From contig JAKBMG010000014.1 in NCBI GenBank assembly GCA_021831685.1, forward strand, positions 1-41,556: 41,556 nucleotides of DNA, in the 5' to 3' direction. The notes beneath the pieces were generated by a model that was not told the DNA's origin, searched no databases, and saw only the letters and a program-made list of their open reading frames with translations. Numbering within the stretch: position 1 is the first letter of the stretch; the number at the start of each line of letters is the position of its first letter. This stretch comes from Bacteroidota bacterium. GTDB lineage: Bacteria; Bacteroidota; Ignavibacteria; Ignavibacteriales; Ignavibacteriaceae. The translations under genes and the position numbers were made by a program. Below, piece after piece: positions 1 through 9,177 of the stretch.

Positions 1-1545
1 CATATAAACTCCGGATGCTAATTGGGAAGTATCGAAATTTATAATATAGTTTCCGGATTTTTGTTCTTGATTAACCAAAGTAACTACTTCTTGACCTAAC
101 AAATTATATACTTTAAGTGTAACAATACCGCTTTTGGGAATACTGTATTTAATCTCTGTTGACGGGTTAAATGGATTTGGATAGTTTTGTGATAATGAAA
201 ATTTAGCTGGGACTAAGTTATTCTGCTGGTTTAAGATTTGTCCTACGCTCTTGGACATTCCAAGTTTCGCCTCAAGATCAGTAAGCTTTGTGTAGTTTGA
301 AATATCAGAAGTCTTTATCTCGTAATCATATTCTTTGATAACAATGCTGTTTACAAAATCTCGAACAGCTTCTACCATAGATGTATCAGCCTCCGTTGCT
401 GAGGAAACTGAAGGTAATGCATCAATCTGTTGTACAGCCTCATTTACCTCAAGCAGACTGTCAGGACATGGCTGACCGTTTTTGTATGCTGCAATATACT
501 GCTCCATCCATCTGTAATATAGGTCGCCATGCCCGCCTTCCATTGGCTCAATATCCCGGCTTCTGGTTCTGTCATATTGATCGGTGAAATGTGAGTTAGA
601 ATCCTGATCGACGAGTCGCATAGCAGTCCACTCATTCCATTCCGACATCATAACAACTTTTGGTCTCTGAGCAAAAGCATACTGCCATTCTTCCTGGAAC
701 GTTTTGCCGCCGCGACGCGTTACGCAAGGATTAGCATTCATATATGTTCGCTCGATTGCAGGCGTTATTGATAATTCCTCTTTAATGCCGTTGTGCATAG
801 TAACCTGTTGTGGATACATACCATAGGTCCATTGACTATCCGCTATAGGGTCAGGATAATTCCAGCATTTTCTCATTGTAAAAAGCGACTTAAGAGTATC
901 CGGAAATGAATCTGTTACAAGAAGAAGCGGCTTACCTTCATAATATACAAATAGGTCTTTATATTGAGAATTTGAATAAAAGCGGTTGTAAATATCAAGC
1001 CCGCAATATGCTGGGTTGGGATCTTTCAAATTGGGTGAATAAATACCATCCCATGTGCCTGCCCAAAAACAGATATACGGTGTCTTTTTGCCTTCTTTGC
1101 GCATTTGATATAGGGTTTGAACAAACACTGTTGCCGGCTCCTGAAAGACATCATAATAGTAATTTGCTGGACGGGTGCTCATACCATTCGTATCTTCAAG
1201 GATTATAAAGTCTATTCCGGCATCTGTAAGTTGTTGAATGTGTTTCCTAATAACCGTAGTATCGTCTGAACGGTAATAGCCGGGAGCAGGCTCTGCCCAA
1301 TAGTGGTTGGAATATGCTGGTCCCCACTGTGGATTAGTTGGATTAGCTTTGAGTATATTTGTAATATTATAAATAGGATTAGGATTGCTGTAGCTTCCTA
1401 CAATAGGATTAAACCATAGAACATAGTAAATCGAAACTAAATTGGTTTTGTTTGTGATATCAAGTCCATTTTGTGGTAGTATGGGTTGAATATAAAAAAA
1501 ACAAATAATCCCAATTGTTAATATGGTTAATAAAGTCTTATTCAT
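1..1545 (-). CDS. Secreted GH99/GH71-like glycoside hydrolase with T9SS C-terminal domain (3' end off the left edge)
   Basis: The frame is open from the ATG at 1545 to the window edge (515 codons), so the C-terminus is missing. Residues 1-25 are a signal peptide. The body looks like the GH99/GH71-like TIM-barrel group: an SIYYVLWF strand near the start, NHYWAEP at about 80-86, LEDTN at 116-120 and SEWNEW at 301-306. A WNEW-type motif carries the acidic catalytic pair in GH99 enzymes, so E302 or E305 may be catalytic (inference). The tail has the NYPNPFNPS motif and the start of a type A sorting domain, predicting export by T9SS and attachment at the surface. The ribosome binding site AAGGAG lies just before the ATG. 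The substrate cannot be read from sequence; an alpha-mannan-type glycan is only a family-based guess. Leader and signal peptide are nearly identical to those of the FG-GAP gene upstream. Confidence 0.75.
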   Translation of the reverse strand, partial: MNKTLLTILTIGIICFFYIQPILPQNGLDITNKTNLVSIYYVLWFNPIVGSYSNPNPIYNITNILKANPTNPQWGPAYSNHYWAEPAPGYYRSDDTTVIRKHIQQLTDAGIDFIILEDTNGMSTRPANYYYDVFQEPATVFVQTLYQMRKEGKKTPYICFWAGTWDGIYSPNLKDPNPAYCGLDIYNRFYSNSQYKDLFVYYEGKPLLLVTDSFPDTLKSLFTMRKCWNYPDPIADSQWTYGMYPQQVTMHNGIKEELSITPAIERTYMNANPCVTRRGGKTFQEEWQYAFAQRPKVVMMSEWNEWTAMRLVDQDSNSHFTDQYDRTRSRDIEPMEGGHGDLYYRWMEQYIAAYKNGQPCPDSLLEVNEAVQQIDALPSVSSATEADTSMVEAVRDFVNSIVIKEYDYEIKTSDISNYTKLTDLEAKLGMSKSVGQILNQQNNLVPAKFSLSQNYPNPFNPSTEIKYSIPKSGIVTLKVYNLLGQEVVTLVNQEQKSGNYIINFDTSQLASGVYM

Positions 1546-1680
1546 AATTTGCTCCTTATGGCTAATTCTACTGGTAAAAATTTAAAAAGATAAAGTGGTT
1601 CCTTACATAAAGAAAGAAGCCACTTTTCTATCAATAATTATTTCAACTAATATTTCTGATTATTTTAGAAGTGTCATCTT
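1470..1680 (-). repeat. 211-bp direct repeat, copy A (signal peptide, RBS, leader, terminator, last codons of a gene)
   Basis: I count two mismatches over 211 bp to copy B at 3591-3801 (offset 2121). Read on the minus strand, the repeat covers the last few codons and stop of a sorting-domain gene (KMTLLK-type end), a terminator-like hairpin, the ribosome binding site and about 25 codons of signal peptide. In copy A the sorting-domain end is an orphan fragment at 1660-1680, not attached to any reading frame. This is the scar of a duplication. Confidence 0.9.
1592..1626 (-). terminator. Terminator-like hairpin in the leader (copy A)
   Basis: On the minus strand the arms AAAGTGGCTTC and its near-complement enclose an A/T-rich loop and are followed by ATCTTTTTAAATTTTT. 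It lies after the FG-GAP gene and about 50 nt before the start codon of the hydrolase gene. It could end the upstream transcript or form the 5' hairpin of a processed mRNA. The copy is identical to that at 3713-3747 except for one base. Confidence 0.55.
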
Positions 1681-1725
1681 CGGAACATCTCATTCGAATA
1701 GATACATTATAGCTTCGCTTGGCGC

Positions 1726-3666
1726 TCATTTTAGAAGTATCATCTTTCTTGTAACAGTGTAATTGCCGGAAGTAAGTGCATACAGATATATACCGGACGG
1801 AAGATTAGTTGCATTAAAATTAATGCTATGTTGACCTGCACTAAGATTTTCATTAACTAAGCTGGCAATTTTTTGACCAAGTATATTATAAATATCTAAT
1901 TTAGTCATACCGGATTTTTGAAGACTAAAATTAATTGTGGTAGATGGGTTAAAAGGATTAGGATAATTTTGTGATAAGCTATAAGTTTTAACATCCTCGT
2001 TTTCTTTATCATTTATACCTGTCGGCGAACTATACAAATGAAATTCAGCTAATTGAAAATAAAAGCCACCATAAGTATCCGCGCTAAGCTTCGTTGCATC
2101 AATGCGTATATATCGGCTATTTACAGGAGCTGAAAAATTGAATATTTCTCCGTTATTATTTGCCGGAGCAGGGTAATTTGTGTAACTCTGCCCAGGAATA
2201 TCTGTCCATGTAACTGTATCTGAGCTATATTGAAATTTAAAGTCTACGGGAAAACAATCTACCGTAGTACTAGTATCATTGTCTAATCTGGGGATTAATA
2301 CAACTTTATTTACGCTTTGAGCTATTCCCTGATCTATATAAATCCATTCCTCCGCATTGGAATTGAAGTGAACGTCACTTGTCCAAAAAGTTAGGGGATT
2401 ATTATCGAGCACATTACCGGGTCCAGCCCAGGTTACTCCAATCGATGATGCAACTGCAGTTAGAGAAGTAGTGGTAGAATTAATAAGCACCGATACCGTA
2501 TTACTACCGCTATTTGTTACAACAATATCAGGCTTGCCGTCTCCGTTCAGATCGGCAACTACTACCGAGTTGGGTTTGGTTCCTGTAGTGAAATCTGTCT
2601 TTGCTGAAAAGCTTGCGGTAGTTGCACCAGGCAAAGTTGTGTTTAATAAAACCGACACGGTATTACTACTTAGATTCGCTACAACAAGATCCGGCTTACC
2701 GTCTCCGTTCAGATCGGCAACTGCAACCGCACGGGCGTTGGTTCCTGTTATAAAATCTGTCTTTGCTGAAAAGCTTGCTGTAGTTGCGCCGGGCAAAGTT
2801 GTGTTTAATAAAACCGATACACTATCATTACCTACATTAGCCACAACAAGATCTGGGTTGCCGTCTCCGTTCAAATCGGCTATTGCTACCAACACTGGTT
2901 TGGTTTCTGTAGCAAAATCTGTCTTTGCTGAAAAGCTTGCTGTAGTTGCACCGGGCAAAGTTGTGTTTAATAAAACCGATACGGTATTACTACTTAGATT
3001 CGCCACTACAATATCCGGATTACCATCACCGTTCAAGTCCGCGGTTGTAACCCAGAATGGGGTAGTTCCTGTGGCAAAATCTGTCTTTGCTGAAAAGCTT
3101 GCTGTAGCTGCGCCGGGGGATGTTGTGTTTAATAAAACCGATACGGTATTACCACTCTGATTCGTTACAACAACATCAGGTTTACCGTCTCCGTTCAAAT
3201 CGGCAACTGCTACCGCACGGGGCAAGGTTCCTGTGGCAAAATCTGTCTTTGCCGAAAAGCTTGCTGTAGCTGCGCCGGGGGATGTTGTGTTTAATAAAAC
3301 CGATACGGTATTATCTCCTTGATTCGTTACAACAATATCAGGTTTACCGTCTCCGTTCAAATCGGCAACTGCTACCGTAGTGGGACTAGTTCCTGTGATA
3401 AAGTCTGTCTTAGCAGAATAGGTAGCGGTAGTTGCACCGGGTGATGTTGTGTTCATGAAAACCGATACGGTATTGCTACCTGGATTCGCTACAATAATAT
3501 CCGGCTTACCGTCTCCATTCAGGTCGGCAATTGCTTCCGAGTTGGGGGTAGTGCCTGTGGTAAAATCTGTCTTTGCTGAAAAATTTACTGTTTGTGGTAG
3601 TATGGGTTGAATATAAAAAAGACAAATAATCCCAATTGTTAATATGGTTAATAAAGTCTTATTCAT
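1726..3666 (-). CDS. Secreted FG-GAP/VCBS repeat protein with F5/8C-like domain and T9SS sorting domain
   Basis: This 646-aa protein has a signal peptide (residues 1-25) and seven nearly identical 54-residue repeats (about 29-402). Each repeat carries the calcium-binding-type core ADLNGDGKPD, as in FG-GAP/VCBS beta-propeller blades; seven blades would make one complete propeller. Residues about 405-545 look like an F5/8 type C (discoidin) carbohydrate-binding domain, with a FWTSD segment and a SRYIRIDA strand. The last ~85 residues are a type A T9SS sorting domain (SQNYPNPFNPS ... KMILLK). No catalytic motif is visible, so surface adhesion or glycan binding is the likely role (inference). The start is fixed by AAGGAG a few bases before the ATG. 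Its signal peptide differs from that of the downstream hydrolase by one residue, but its sorting domain is of a different sequence type. Confidence 0.85.
   Translation of the reverse strand: MNKTLLTILTIGIICLFYIQPILPQTVNFSAKTDFTTGTTPNSEAIADLNGDGKPDIIVANPGSNTVSVFMNTTSPGATTATYSAKTDFITGTSPTTVAVADLNGDGKPDIVVTNQGDNTVSVLLNTTSPGAATASFSAKTDFATGTLPRAVAVADLNGDGKPDVVVTNQSGNTVSVLLNTTSPGAATASFSAKTDFATGTTPFWVTTADLNGDGNPDIVVANLSSNTVSVLLNTTLPGATTASFSAKTDFATETKPVLVAIADLNGDGNPDLVVANVGNDSVSVLLNTTLPGATTASFSAKTDFITGTNARAVAVADLNGDGKPDLVVANLSSNTVSVLLNTTLPGATTASFSAKTDFTTGTKPNSVVVADLNGDGKPDIVVTNSGSNTVSVLINSTTTSLTAVASSIGVTWAGPGNVLDNNPLTFWTSDVHFNSNAEEWIYIDQGIAQSVNKVVLIPRLDNDTSTTVDCFPVDFKFQYSSDTVTWTDIPGQSYTNYPAPANNNGEIFNFSAPVNSRYIRIDATKLSADTYGGFYFQLAEFHLYSSPTGINDKENEDVKTYSLSQNYPNPFNPSTTINFSLQKSGMTKLDIYNILGQKIASLVNENLSAGQHSINFNATNLPSGIYLYALTSGNYTVTRKMILLK
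2460..3582 (-). repeat. Tandem coding repeat, seven units of 162 bp
   Basis: The seven FG-GAP blades are repeated at DNA level with a 162-bp period; the central units share long identical runs. High nucleotide identity between units indicates recent expansion or ongoing homogenisation, and makes the array prone to copy-number change and to assembly collapse. Confidence 0.9.
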
Positions 3667-3801
3667 AATTTGCTCCTTATGGCTAATTCTACTGGTAAAA
3701 ATTTAAAAAGATAAAGTGGTTTCTTACATAAAGAAAGAAGCCACTTTTCTATCAATAATTATTTCAACTAATATTTCTGATTATTTTAGAAGTGTCATCT
3801 T
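3591..3801 (-). repeat. 211-bp direct repeat, copy B
   Basis: This is the partner of copy A at 1470-1680. Here both ends are attached to intact genes: the right part is the true end of the beta-helix gene (stop at 3781-3789 region) and the left part is the signal peptide of the FG-GAP gene. Copy B therefore contains a complete gene junction, while copy A keeps only a fragment of it. Confidence 0.9.
3713..3747 (-). terminator. Terminator-like hairpin between beta-helix and FG-GAP genes (copy B)
   Basis: The minus-strand arms AAAGTGGCTTCTT and AAGAAACCACTTT form a 13-bp stem with one G-U pair, followed by ATCTTTTTAAATTTTT. It lies about 35 nt after the stop of the beta-helix gene. Confidence 0.6.
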
Positions 3802-5586
3802 TTTTGTTAAAGAAAAATCACCGGATTGAATTCTATACATATAAACTCCGGATGCTAATTGAGAAGCATTGAAATTTACAATATAATTTCCGGATTTTTG
3901 TTCTTGATTAACCAAAGTAACTACTTCTTGACCTAACAAATTATATACTTTTAGAGTAACTAAAGCACTTTTGGGAATACTGTATTTAATCTCTGTTGTT
4001 GGGTTGAATGGATTAGGATAGTTTTGCGATAATGAAAATTTAGTTGGCGTTTGATTATTCTCTTGCTTAACAGAGGTAATGTTAATCACGGACGTATTTT
4101 CACTTAAAATGTGGGTCATTATAGAAGCTTGGTTCTTCTGCCAAATTGCTTTTTGTGACGGGAACCAATTCAAATCGCCGAGAGGTAACCCTTCAATTGA
4201 AGCTGTCAACATTGTATTGTTTTTATAGCTGCAATCTACTCGTGGCCACACTTCGGGATTACCGTAATTATAAACTGTATCAGCATTCCAGAACCAATTA
4301 CCAGCCTGGTTTGGCTGCGGATTGACATCATTCGCTGTAAACCCCCAAGTATTTAATTCAGCAGCAGGTAAAGTCCATTTTACCAAGGAATCTTGAATGG
4401 CATAGAATCTTTGATCTGTCCATTGAGGATCGGTGTTAGGAGGGTTTGTGCCTAAAGAATTGTCCAAATAGTTACCCTCTTTAAAATTTGGAAACGATGA
4501 ACTGTTAGACATTGTAGCCTCTCTATTTACCTTGGCAGAATCTTTTGGAAGCATAAGATGCATAATGTAAGACCTATCAAGTGGAGTTACCCCATCATTA
4601 TTTTTTGTGTGTGTTGCTGCCCAGGTAGTTGTATAAGCCGTAATTCTTGGATCGGTATAAAAGGAATTATATTCAACAAATAATTTTCTTTGCGATAATA
4701 ATTGCCCATTAGTAGAATCTGCTGAAGTAGTATCCTGATTTACCAATGTCATCCAGCCTGTGGTATCACCATCAGGGAAATACTGATTCCAACTTAAGTT
4801 CCAGGGTTGTGTTGTAAAATCAAAGAAAAGATTGTTTGTAACAAAGTAGCTATTTGTGTGCCATGCCCAGATAAATTGACTCTTATGAAAGATAAACGAA
4901 TTATGATTTACCCAAATAAAATTTTCCCTATCAGTATTAAAATTAGCGTTTGAATACCACCATGTACCGGTAGTCATGAAAGTGTTGTTTTCTACATATA
5001 GTGTATCAAATCCATTGTTCGCTGGGTTGGCTATCTCAAACATAGGTCCATCGTTTGCACCGTCTAAAGTTCCCATGCGTAGAAACAAAGAGTTGGTAAT
5101 ATAGAGTCTGGGGCGTGGAGTAATATTGAAATTAATTAAACCCTGGGTAGTGCATACTGGGTCAACAGTAACACTGTCTAATACTATTTTAATGGAAGTA
5201 GAGCTATTAACGCTAAAAAGTCCTGCACCAATAGAGTTATTCATATTGGCATTAACTATAAAAACATTTTTTATAGTAATATCTCCTATGACATTGAACA
5301 TATTAGACAAAACTGTACCATCAGCATTCGTTCCCGTTTGTATCTCAGCCGGCATTTGACCTTGGGCTGGCGTAGCCCCAATAATGGTTAGCGGAAATCC
5401 ATTATTTTCAATTATTCCATTAAGACCGTACCATTGCCCGGCTTGTAGTCGGTAGATTACATTCCCTTGGTTTGCAGTAATAGCGGCATTTAGTGTACCA
5501 TAGCCGGGAGTAACATCTAGTATAGTTTGTGCAAATAAGGTAACGTTAAAAAGAAGAAACACTAGAAAAATTGTTGTTTTTTTCAT
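3781..5586 (-). CDS. Secreted beta-helix-like protein with T9SS sorting domain
   Basis: This 601-aa protein has a signal peptide of about 20 residues ending in LFAQ. Residues about 45-270 have the rhythm of a right-handed parallel beta-helix as in pectate-lyase-like proteins (short hydrophobic strands such as LTIIG, ITIKNVFI, KIVLDSVTV, LYITNSLF, TLYVENNTF). The middle is aromatic-rich without a recognisable domain. The last ~85 residues are a type A sorting domain (SQNYPNPFNPT to KMTLLK). I see no clear pectate-lyase catalytic motif, so polysaccharide binding or cleavage is only suggested. It lies between the TonB receptor and the other two secreted proteins on the same strand, fitting one glycan-use locus. 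Its sorting-domain DNA (3838-4047) is nearly identical to that of the hydrolase gene at 1-210. Confidence 0.75.
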   Translation of the reverse strand: MKKTTIFLVFLLFNVTLFAQTILDVTPGYGTLNAAITANQGNVIYRLQAGQWYGLNGIIENNGFPLTIIGATPAQGQMPAEIQTGTNADGTVLSNMFNVIGDITIKNVFIVNANMNNSIGAGLFSVNSSTSIKIVLDSVTVDPVCTTQGLINFNITPRPRLYITNSLFLRMGTLDGANDGPMFEIANPANNGFDTLYVENNTFMTTGTWWYSNANFNTDRENFIWVNHNSFIFHKSQFIWAWHTNSYFVTNNLFFDFTTQPWNLSWNQYFPDGDTTGWMTLVNQDTTSADSTNGQLLSQRKLFVEYNSFYTDPRITAYTTTWAATHTKNNDGVTPLDRSYIMHLMLPKDSAKVNREATMSNSSSFPNFKEGNYLDNSLGTNPPNTDPQWTDQRFYAIQDSLVKWTLPAAELNTWGFTANDVNPQPNQAGNWFWNADTVYNYGNPEVWPRVDCSYKNNTMLTASIEGLPLGDLNWFPSQKAIWQKNQASIMTHILSENTSVINITSVKQENNQTPTKFSLSQNYPNPFNPTTEIKYSIPKSALVTLKVYNLLGQEVVTLVNQEQKSGNYIVNFNASQLASGVYMYRIQSGDFSLTKKMTLLK

Positions 5587-5818
5587 ATTATCACCTATTA
5601 GAATTAATTAAGATTAATTTTAGGAAAAATATATTTAATTCTTTTAATGAATTAAATAATGTTAATTTTTTGTCAGAAATTATTATTTTTTTTGCTTCCT
5701 TTCTTGAATTGATAATTAAGAATGATTTAAAAAATGATTAGTCCTTTTTACCTCCTTTCTTTTTTAGGAGATTATTAATTATTGATATTGGTTTAGGTGG
5801 ATTATAAATAGATAATTT
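5587..5818. other. AT-rich spacer between TonB receptor and beta-helix gene
   Basis: This 232-bp spacer is very A/T rich. On the minus strand it contains a short CTCCT/AGGAG inverted repeat near 5752-5770 but no convincing terminator T-run or gene. A promoter for the secreted-protein genes may lie here, but I cannot place it. Confidence 0.4.
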
Positions 5819-8800
5819 CTATAACCTGTATCTAATACCAAGGTCCATAGTCCAGCCATAACTTTCCATATATGTTGGTCTGGAATCAGCTAGATAATTC
5901 TGGTAACCAATTGGGTCATTTATATTTGCATAATTAAATAATACTTCCAATCCTTTTATAGGAAGCTTTTGGGCAATTTGTAAATCCCACCTAGCAAATT
6001 GCGAAACACTATTTTGGAATTCAGTAAGGTTTGGTTCACTTGTAACCATTGCGCCGGTGTACTGGTATGATAACCACAGATTAAATCCTTTGTAGTTATA
6101 GCCAAAAGAAAAGTTTGCTATGCTTTTAGGTTGATTTAATACCGGGCCCGAATAAATTGAATCTACAGTAATTAATTTTGTAATAGGTCTACCCTTGTTG
6201 TCGGTTCCAACAGTAACTGACTGGGTTTTTGAATATTGATATTTTGTTTCAGAACTAATCAAAGTAAAGTTTATATCAAGAGAGATATAATTAAACGGCT
6301 CTGGTAAATACCATAAATTTGTTTGTGCTTCAAATTCTAACCCCTTTAAATACACTGGGAAGGAATGATTTTGCGGTACAGTTATTAATACTGTCGAGTT
6401 ATCAGAAAAATATTGACCTACTCCAAATATCCAAGATTCGCCTGGAGTTCTATAAATAGAAGGCGTCCATATTTTGTCCTTTACTTTTTTATAGAATCCA
6501 CTTAGCGATATTAATCCGATTTTATCTCCAAATATTGCAATCTGGGCGTCATAGCTCGTCCATAGCTCCGGTTTTAAATCCGGATTACCTGATGTGTAAG
6601 ATTGAACACCTGTACTCCGGTTAAGATAAACATTAGGTACAAGCTGGTTATAATCAGGCCTGCTCAAAGTTTGCGTAAATGATAATAATGTTTGCAGCCA
6701 GTCGGTAGGTTTAATTTTAAGATGAATCATTGGAAGCCAGTATTCATCATTATGAGTCGAATCTGTTGAATATCCGGGAGCATGCAGGCGATCATAGTAA
6801 GAAATTGCTTCCATCCACCAGCCCCCTAAATTATCTTTTACTTTTTCATAGCGCACACCTGGAATAAACGAAATCATGCTTCCGAAATTCAATTCGCCCA
6901 TTAAATAGCCTGCATAATAAAATTCATTTACTTTCTGAAGACTTTGTGTAATTGGCTGCCAATTTGGCAATAATCCAAGCTTATCGCTTGAAAATCCTGC
7001 GGGCGTAGCTTTGGAATTGACATACAAATAATAATTAGAAAAGTTATCCCACCAATCAAAAACCTGGTTTAAGCGATCCAAATTGGTGTACCAGCCGAAA
7101 TTGTATTGCCCCTTCATAAAGTTATTAACAATACCATCATCAACGCCAGACAAAGATAAAGACCCTGCCTGTGTCTGCTCAGCCCATGGAAAATTCTTGA
7201 CAGCATTATCTCCCCACTTTGGATTAACAGCAGCATTTACAGTTTGGTATCTTGAATCATAATTTCTATCTCTATAATTTACTTTATATTTTGCCCCAAA
7301 TTTAAGATACCCAGAAATTAAATCACTTAATTTGTACGGTGCTTTAACATTAAAATACGAATCGATATGTTTTTCAAGCATATCGTCTGCAGCTCGACTA
7401 AGACCGTATAATTCGAAATTATTTAATGTCGCAGGAGATAGTGTATCGGTAGCACCTGCAAGTATTTGATTGAGTGGTAAACTTTGAGTTGCCTGATTGC
7501 CATATTTTTTTAGACCCGGCGTAATGAAGGAAAACGACCAATTTCTTGTACTCGGTGTATAGGAATGTGATTCCGAAAATGCTATCCCTTCGTCTAAAAA
7601 AAAATATTTGAACTGATGTTCTGCTTTTAAAGAACCAACGTACAAATCCGATTTAATATTAGGTACATCGCTAATATTATAGTTAACACTACCATTACTA
7701 GCGTTATAAGACTTGGTGACATCAGTATAATTCTGATCCGTATGAGAGTAAAAATTAGAGAATAAAAGTTTAGTAACAGATGATAACTTATAATCAAGCA
7801 TTAAAGTACCCGATACTTTACCGTTAATTCTTGTTTCATCATTAAGGTTAATTCCATTTACAAATAAAGGAGCTAATTGACCGGGCGGAGGCACTGTCTC
7901 CGTCTGATAACTGGCACTTAAAGTTTGATCGCTTCTGTTTACGCTCTCAGCATCCACACTTAACATTAAACCTAATCTGTTATTAAGAAATCTATTGCTA
8001 ATATCACCAGCAAACTTGTAGTTTTTCCAGTAATTATTTAGATGGTTGTAGCCTCCTTGCGCCATCAAACTGTATTTCAATCCGCTTTGAGCTTCATTTA
8101 GTTTTAAGTTTATTGCCCCCGCAACAGCGTCGCCTTCCATATCCGGGGTAATTGATTTGAATACTTCAACCCCTTGAAGCGCATATTGAGAAATTCCAGC
8201 TATATCTGTTGCTCTAGTGTTATCATCGGTAGAAGGTAATGGAATACCGTCTAGCAACACTTGACTATATTTCGGGGCTAATCCACGAATTACAATGCCG
8301 GTACCTTCCCCACCGCTTCTTATTAATGATACGCCGGGAAGGCGTCCAATTGCCTCAGCAGCATTTGCATCAGGGTTTTCTTGAAGGCGATCCGCAGCTA
8401 CTACGTTTTTAATTACATTAGAATTAATTTGCTCATTAATAGCATTTTGTTGTCCTACTCTTTGCGCAGTTATAACTACTTCCTTACCTTTAACTGCTGT
8501 AATCTTTAAAGCTATATTTAATTCAGTAACTTTATCAGGTTTTATTTCAACATCAATTTTTTTCGTCTCATATCCGACATAAGAAACGCTAATCGTCCGT
8601 TTACCGGCATCAATATTTCTTATAATATAGTTACCCTCTAAGTCGGTTGCAGCGCCTAAATTTGTTCCAACGACCATGACTGTTGCAAATGGAAGAGCCT
8701 TTTTATCTTCGGCGCTAGTTATTCGTCCCCTGATCTCTCCCTTGTAATTACCATCCGGTTTATCTTTCTTTTTAACAACAATAAAGTTGCCAATCTGCGA

Positions 8801-9136
8801 AAACGATATGTCTAAATCCTGTGCAAGCTTTGTTAATACCTTATCAACTGTTGTCTCTCTCAAATTCAACGAAACTTTCGCATCAATAGGAATTTCTTTG
8901 CTATTATAACTGAAGACTAAGTTAGATTCATGCCCAATTGTCTGAAGAACTTCCTGAAGTGGAACATTTGTAAGATTTACACTTATTTTGATTTTATCAA
9001 GCTTTTGTGCCTCTATCGATGACATCCCGAACAGTAAATTTACAGCGAATACTTGCAGTATTAATCCACGAAACGAATAATAAGCAAACATTTTAAGTCT
9101 CCTATGTACATTTTTTTTCATATTTTTACCTTGCAT
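5819..9136 (-). CDS. TonB-dependent outer-membrane receptor with STN signalling domain
   Basis: This 1105-aa protein has, in order: a signal sequence (about residues 10-44), an STN domain (about 48-120, the part that contacts FecR-type anti-sigma factors), a carboxypeptidase-regulatory-like domain (about 133-220), a TonB plug (about 235-350, with EAIGRLPGVSLIR, IRGLAPKY and DMEGDAVAGAINL) and a C-terminal barrel. The plug wording resembles the large TonB-Xanth-Caul receptor group, which in proteobacteria imports plant or algal oligosaccharides and is often controlled by LacI-type regulators. Here a LacI-family gene is directly upstream and sigma/FecR genes precede it. Import of an oligosaccharide released by the neighbouring secreted proteins is therefore likely (inference). 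No SusD partner is nearby. Initiation at the ATG at 9121 is also plausible because AAGGT lies just before it. Confidence 0.9.
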   Translation of the reverse strand: MQGKNMKKNVHRRLKMFAYYSFRGLILQVFAVNLLFGMSSIEAQKLDKIKISVNLTNVPLQEVLQTIGHESNLVFSYNSKEIPIDAKVSLNLRETTVDKVLTKLAQDLDISFSQIGNFIVVKKKDKPDGNYKGEIRGRITSAEDKKALPFATVMVVGTNLGAATDLEGNYIIRNIDAGKRTISVSYVGYETKKIDVEIKPDKVTELNIALKITAVKGKEVVITAQRVGQQNAINEQINSNVIKNVVAADRLQENPDANAAEAIGRLPGVSLIRSGGEGTGIVIRGLAPKYSQVLLDGIPLPSTDDNTRATDIAGISQYALQGVEVFKSITPDMEGDAVAGAINLKLNEAQSGLKYSLMAQGGYNHLNNYWKNYKFAGDISNRFLNNRLGLMLSVDAESVNRSDQTLSASYQTETVPPPGQLAPLFVNGINLNDETRINGKVSGTLMLDYKLSSVTKLLFSNFYSHTDQNYTDVTKSYNASNGSVNYNISDVPNIKSDLYVGSLKAEHQFKYFFLDEGIAFSESHSYTPSTRNWSFSFITPGLKKYGNQATQSLPLNQILAGATDTLSPATLNNFELYGLSRAADDMLEKHIDSYFNVKAPYKLSDLISGYLKFGAKYKVNYRDRNYDSRYQTVNAAVNPKWGDNAVKNFPWAEQTQAGSLSLSGVDDGIVNNFMKGQYNFGWYTNLDRLNQVFDWWDNFSNYYLYVNSKATPAGFSSDKLGLLPNWQPITQSLQKVNEFYYAGYLMGELNFGSMISFIPGVRYEKVKDNLGGWWMEAISYYDRLHAPGYSTDSTHNDEYWLPMIHLKIKPTDWLQTLLSFTQTLSRPDYNQLVPNVYLNRSTGVQSYTSGNPDLKPELWTSYDAQIAIFGDKIGLISLSGFYKKVKDKIWTPSIYRTPGESWIFGVGQYFSDNSTVLITVPQNHSFPVYLKGLEFEAQTNLWYLPEPFNYISLDINFTLISSETKYQYSKTQSVTVGTDNKGRPITKLITVDSIYSGPVLNQPKSIANFSFGYNYKGFNLWLSYQYTGAMVTSEPNLTEFQNSVSQFARWDLQIAQKLPIKGLEVLFNYANINDPIGYQNYLADSRPTYMESYGWTMDLGIRYRL

Positions 9137-9142
9137 TGGTTA

Positions 9143-9160
9143 AACAATTCGTTAATTGTT
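9143..9160. promoter_or_regulatory. Palindrome upstream of the TonB receptor
   Basis: Arms AACAATT and AATTGTT (7 bp, perfect) flank CGTT, 7 bp upstream of the annotated receptor start. It could be an operator for the adjacent LacI-family protein or an mRNA hairpin at the ribosome binding region. Confidence 0.35.
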
Positions 9161-9177
9161 GTTTAGCTATAAAAGCT

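Noticed and set aside
906-1208. 100-codon plus-strand frame
   Set aside because: It lies fully inside the hydrolase gene on the other strand, which has clear family motifs.
2471-3160. 229-codon open frame on the plus strand
   Set aside because: It is the opposite strand of the 162-bp FG-GAP repeats; its own repetitive sequence simply mirrors that array and has no RBS or family resemblance.
2460-3582. CRISPR-like periodic repeats
   Set aside because: The 162-bp period is coding throughout and translates to FG-GAP blades; there are no short repeats with unique spacers.
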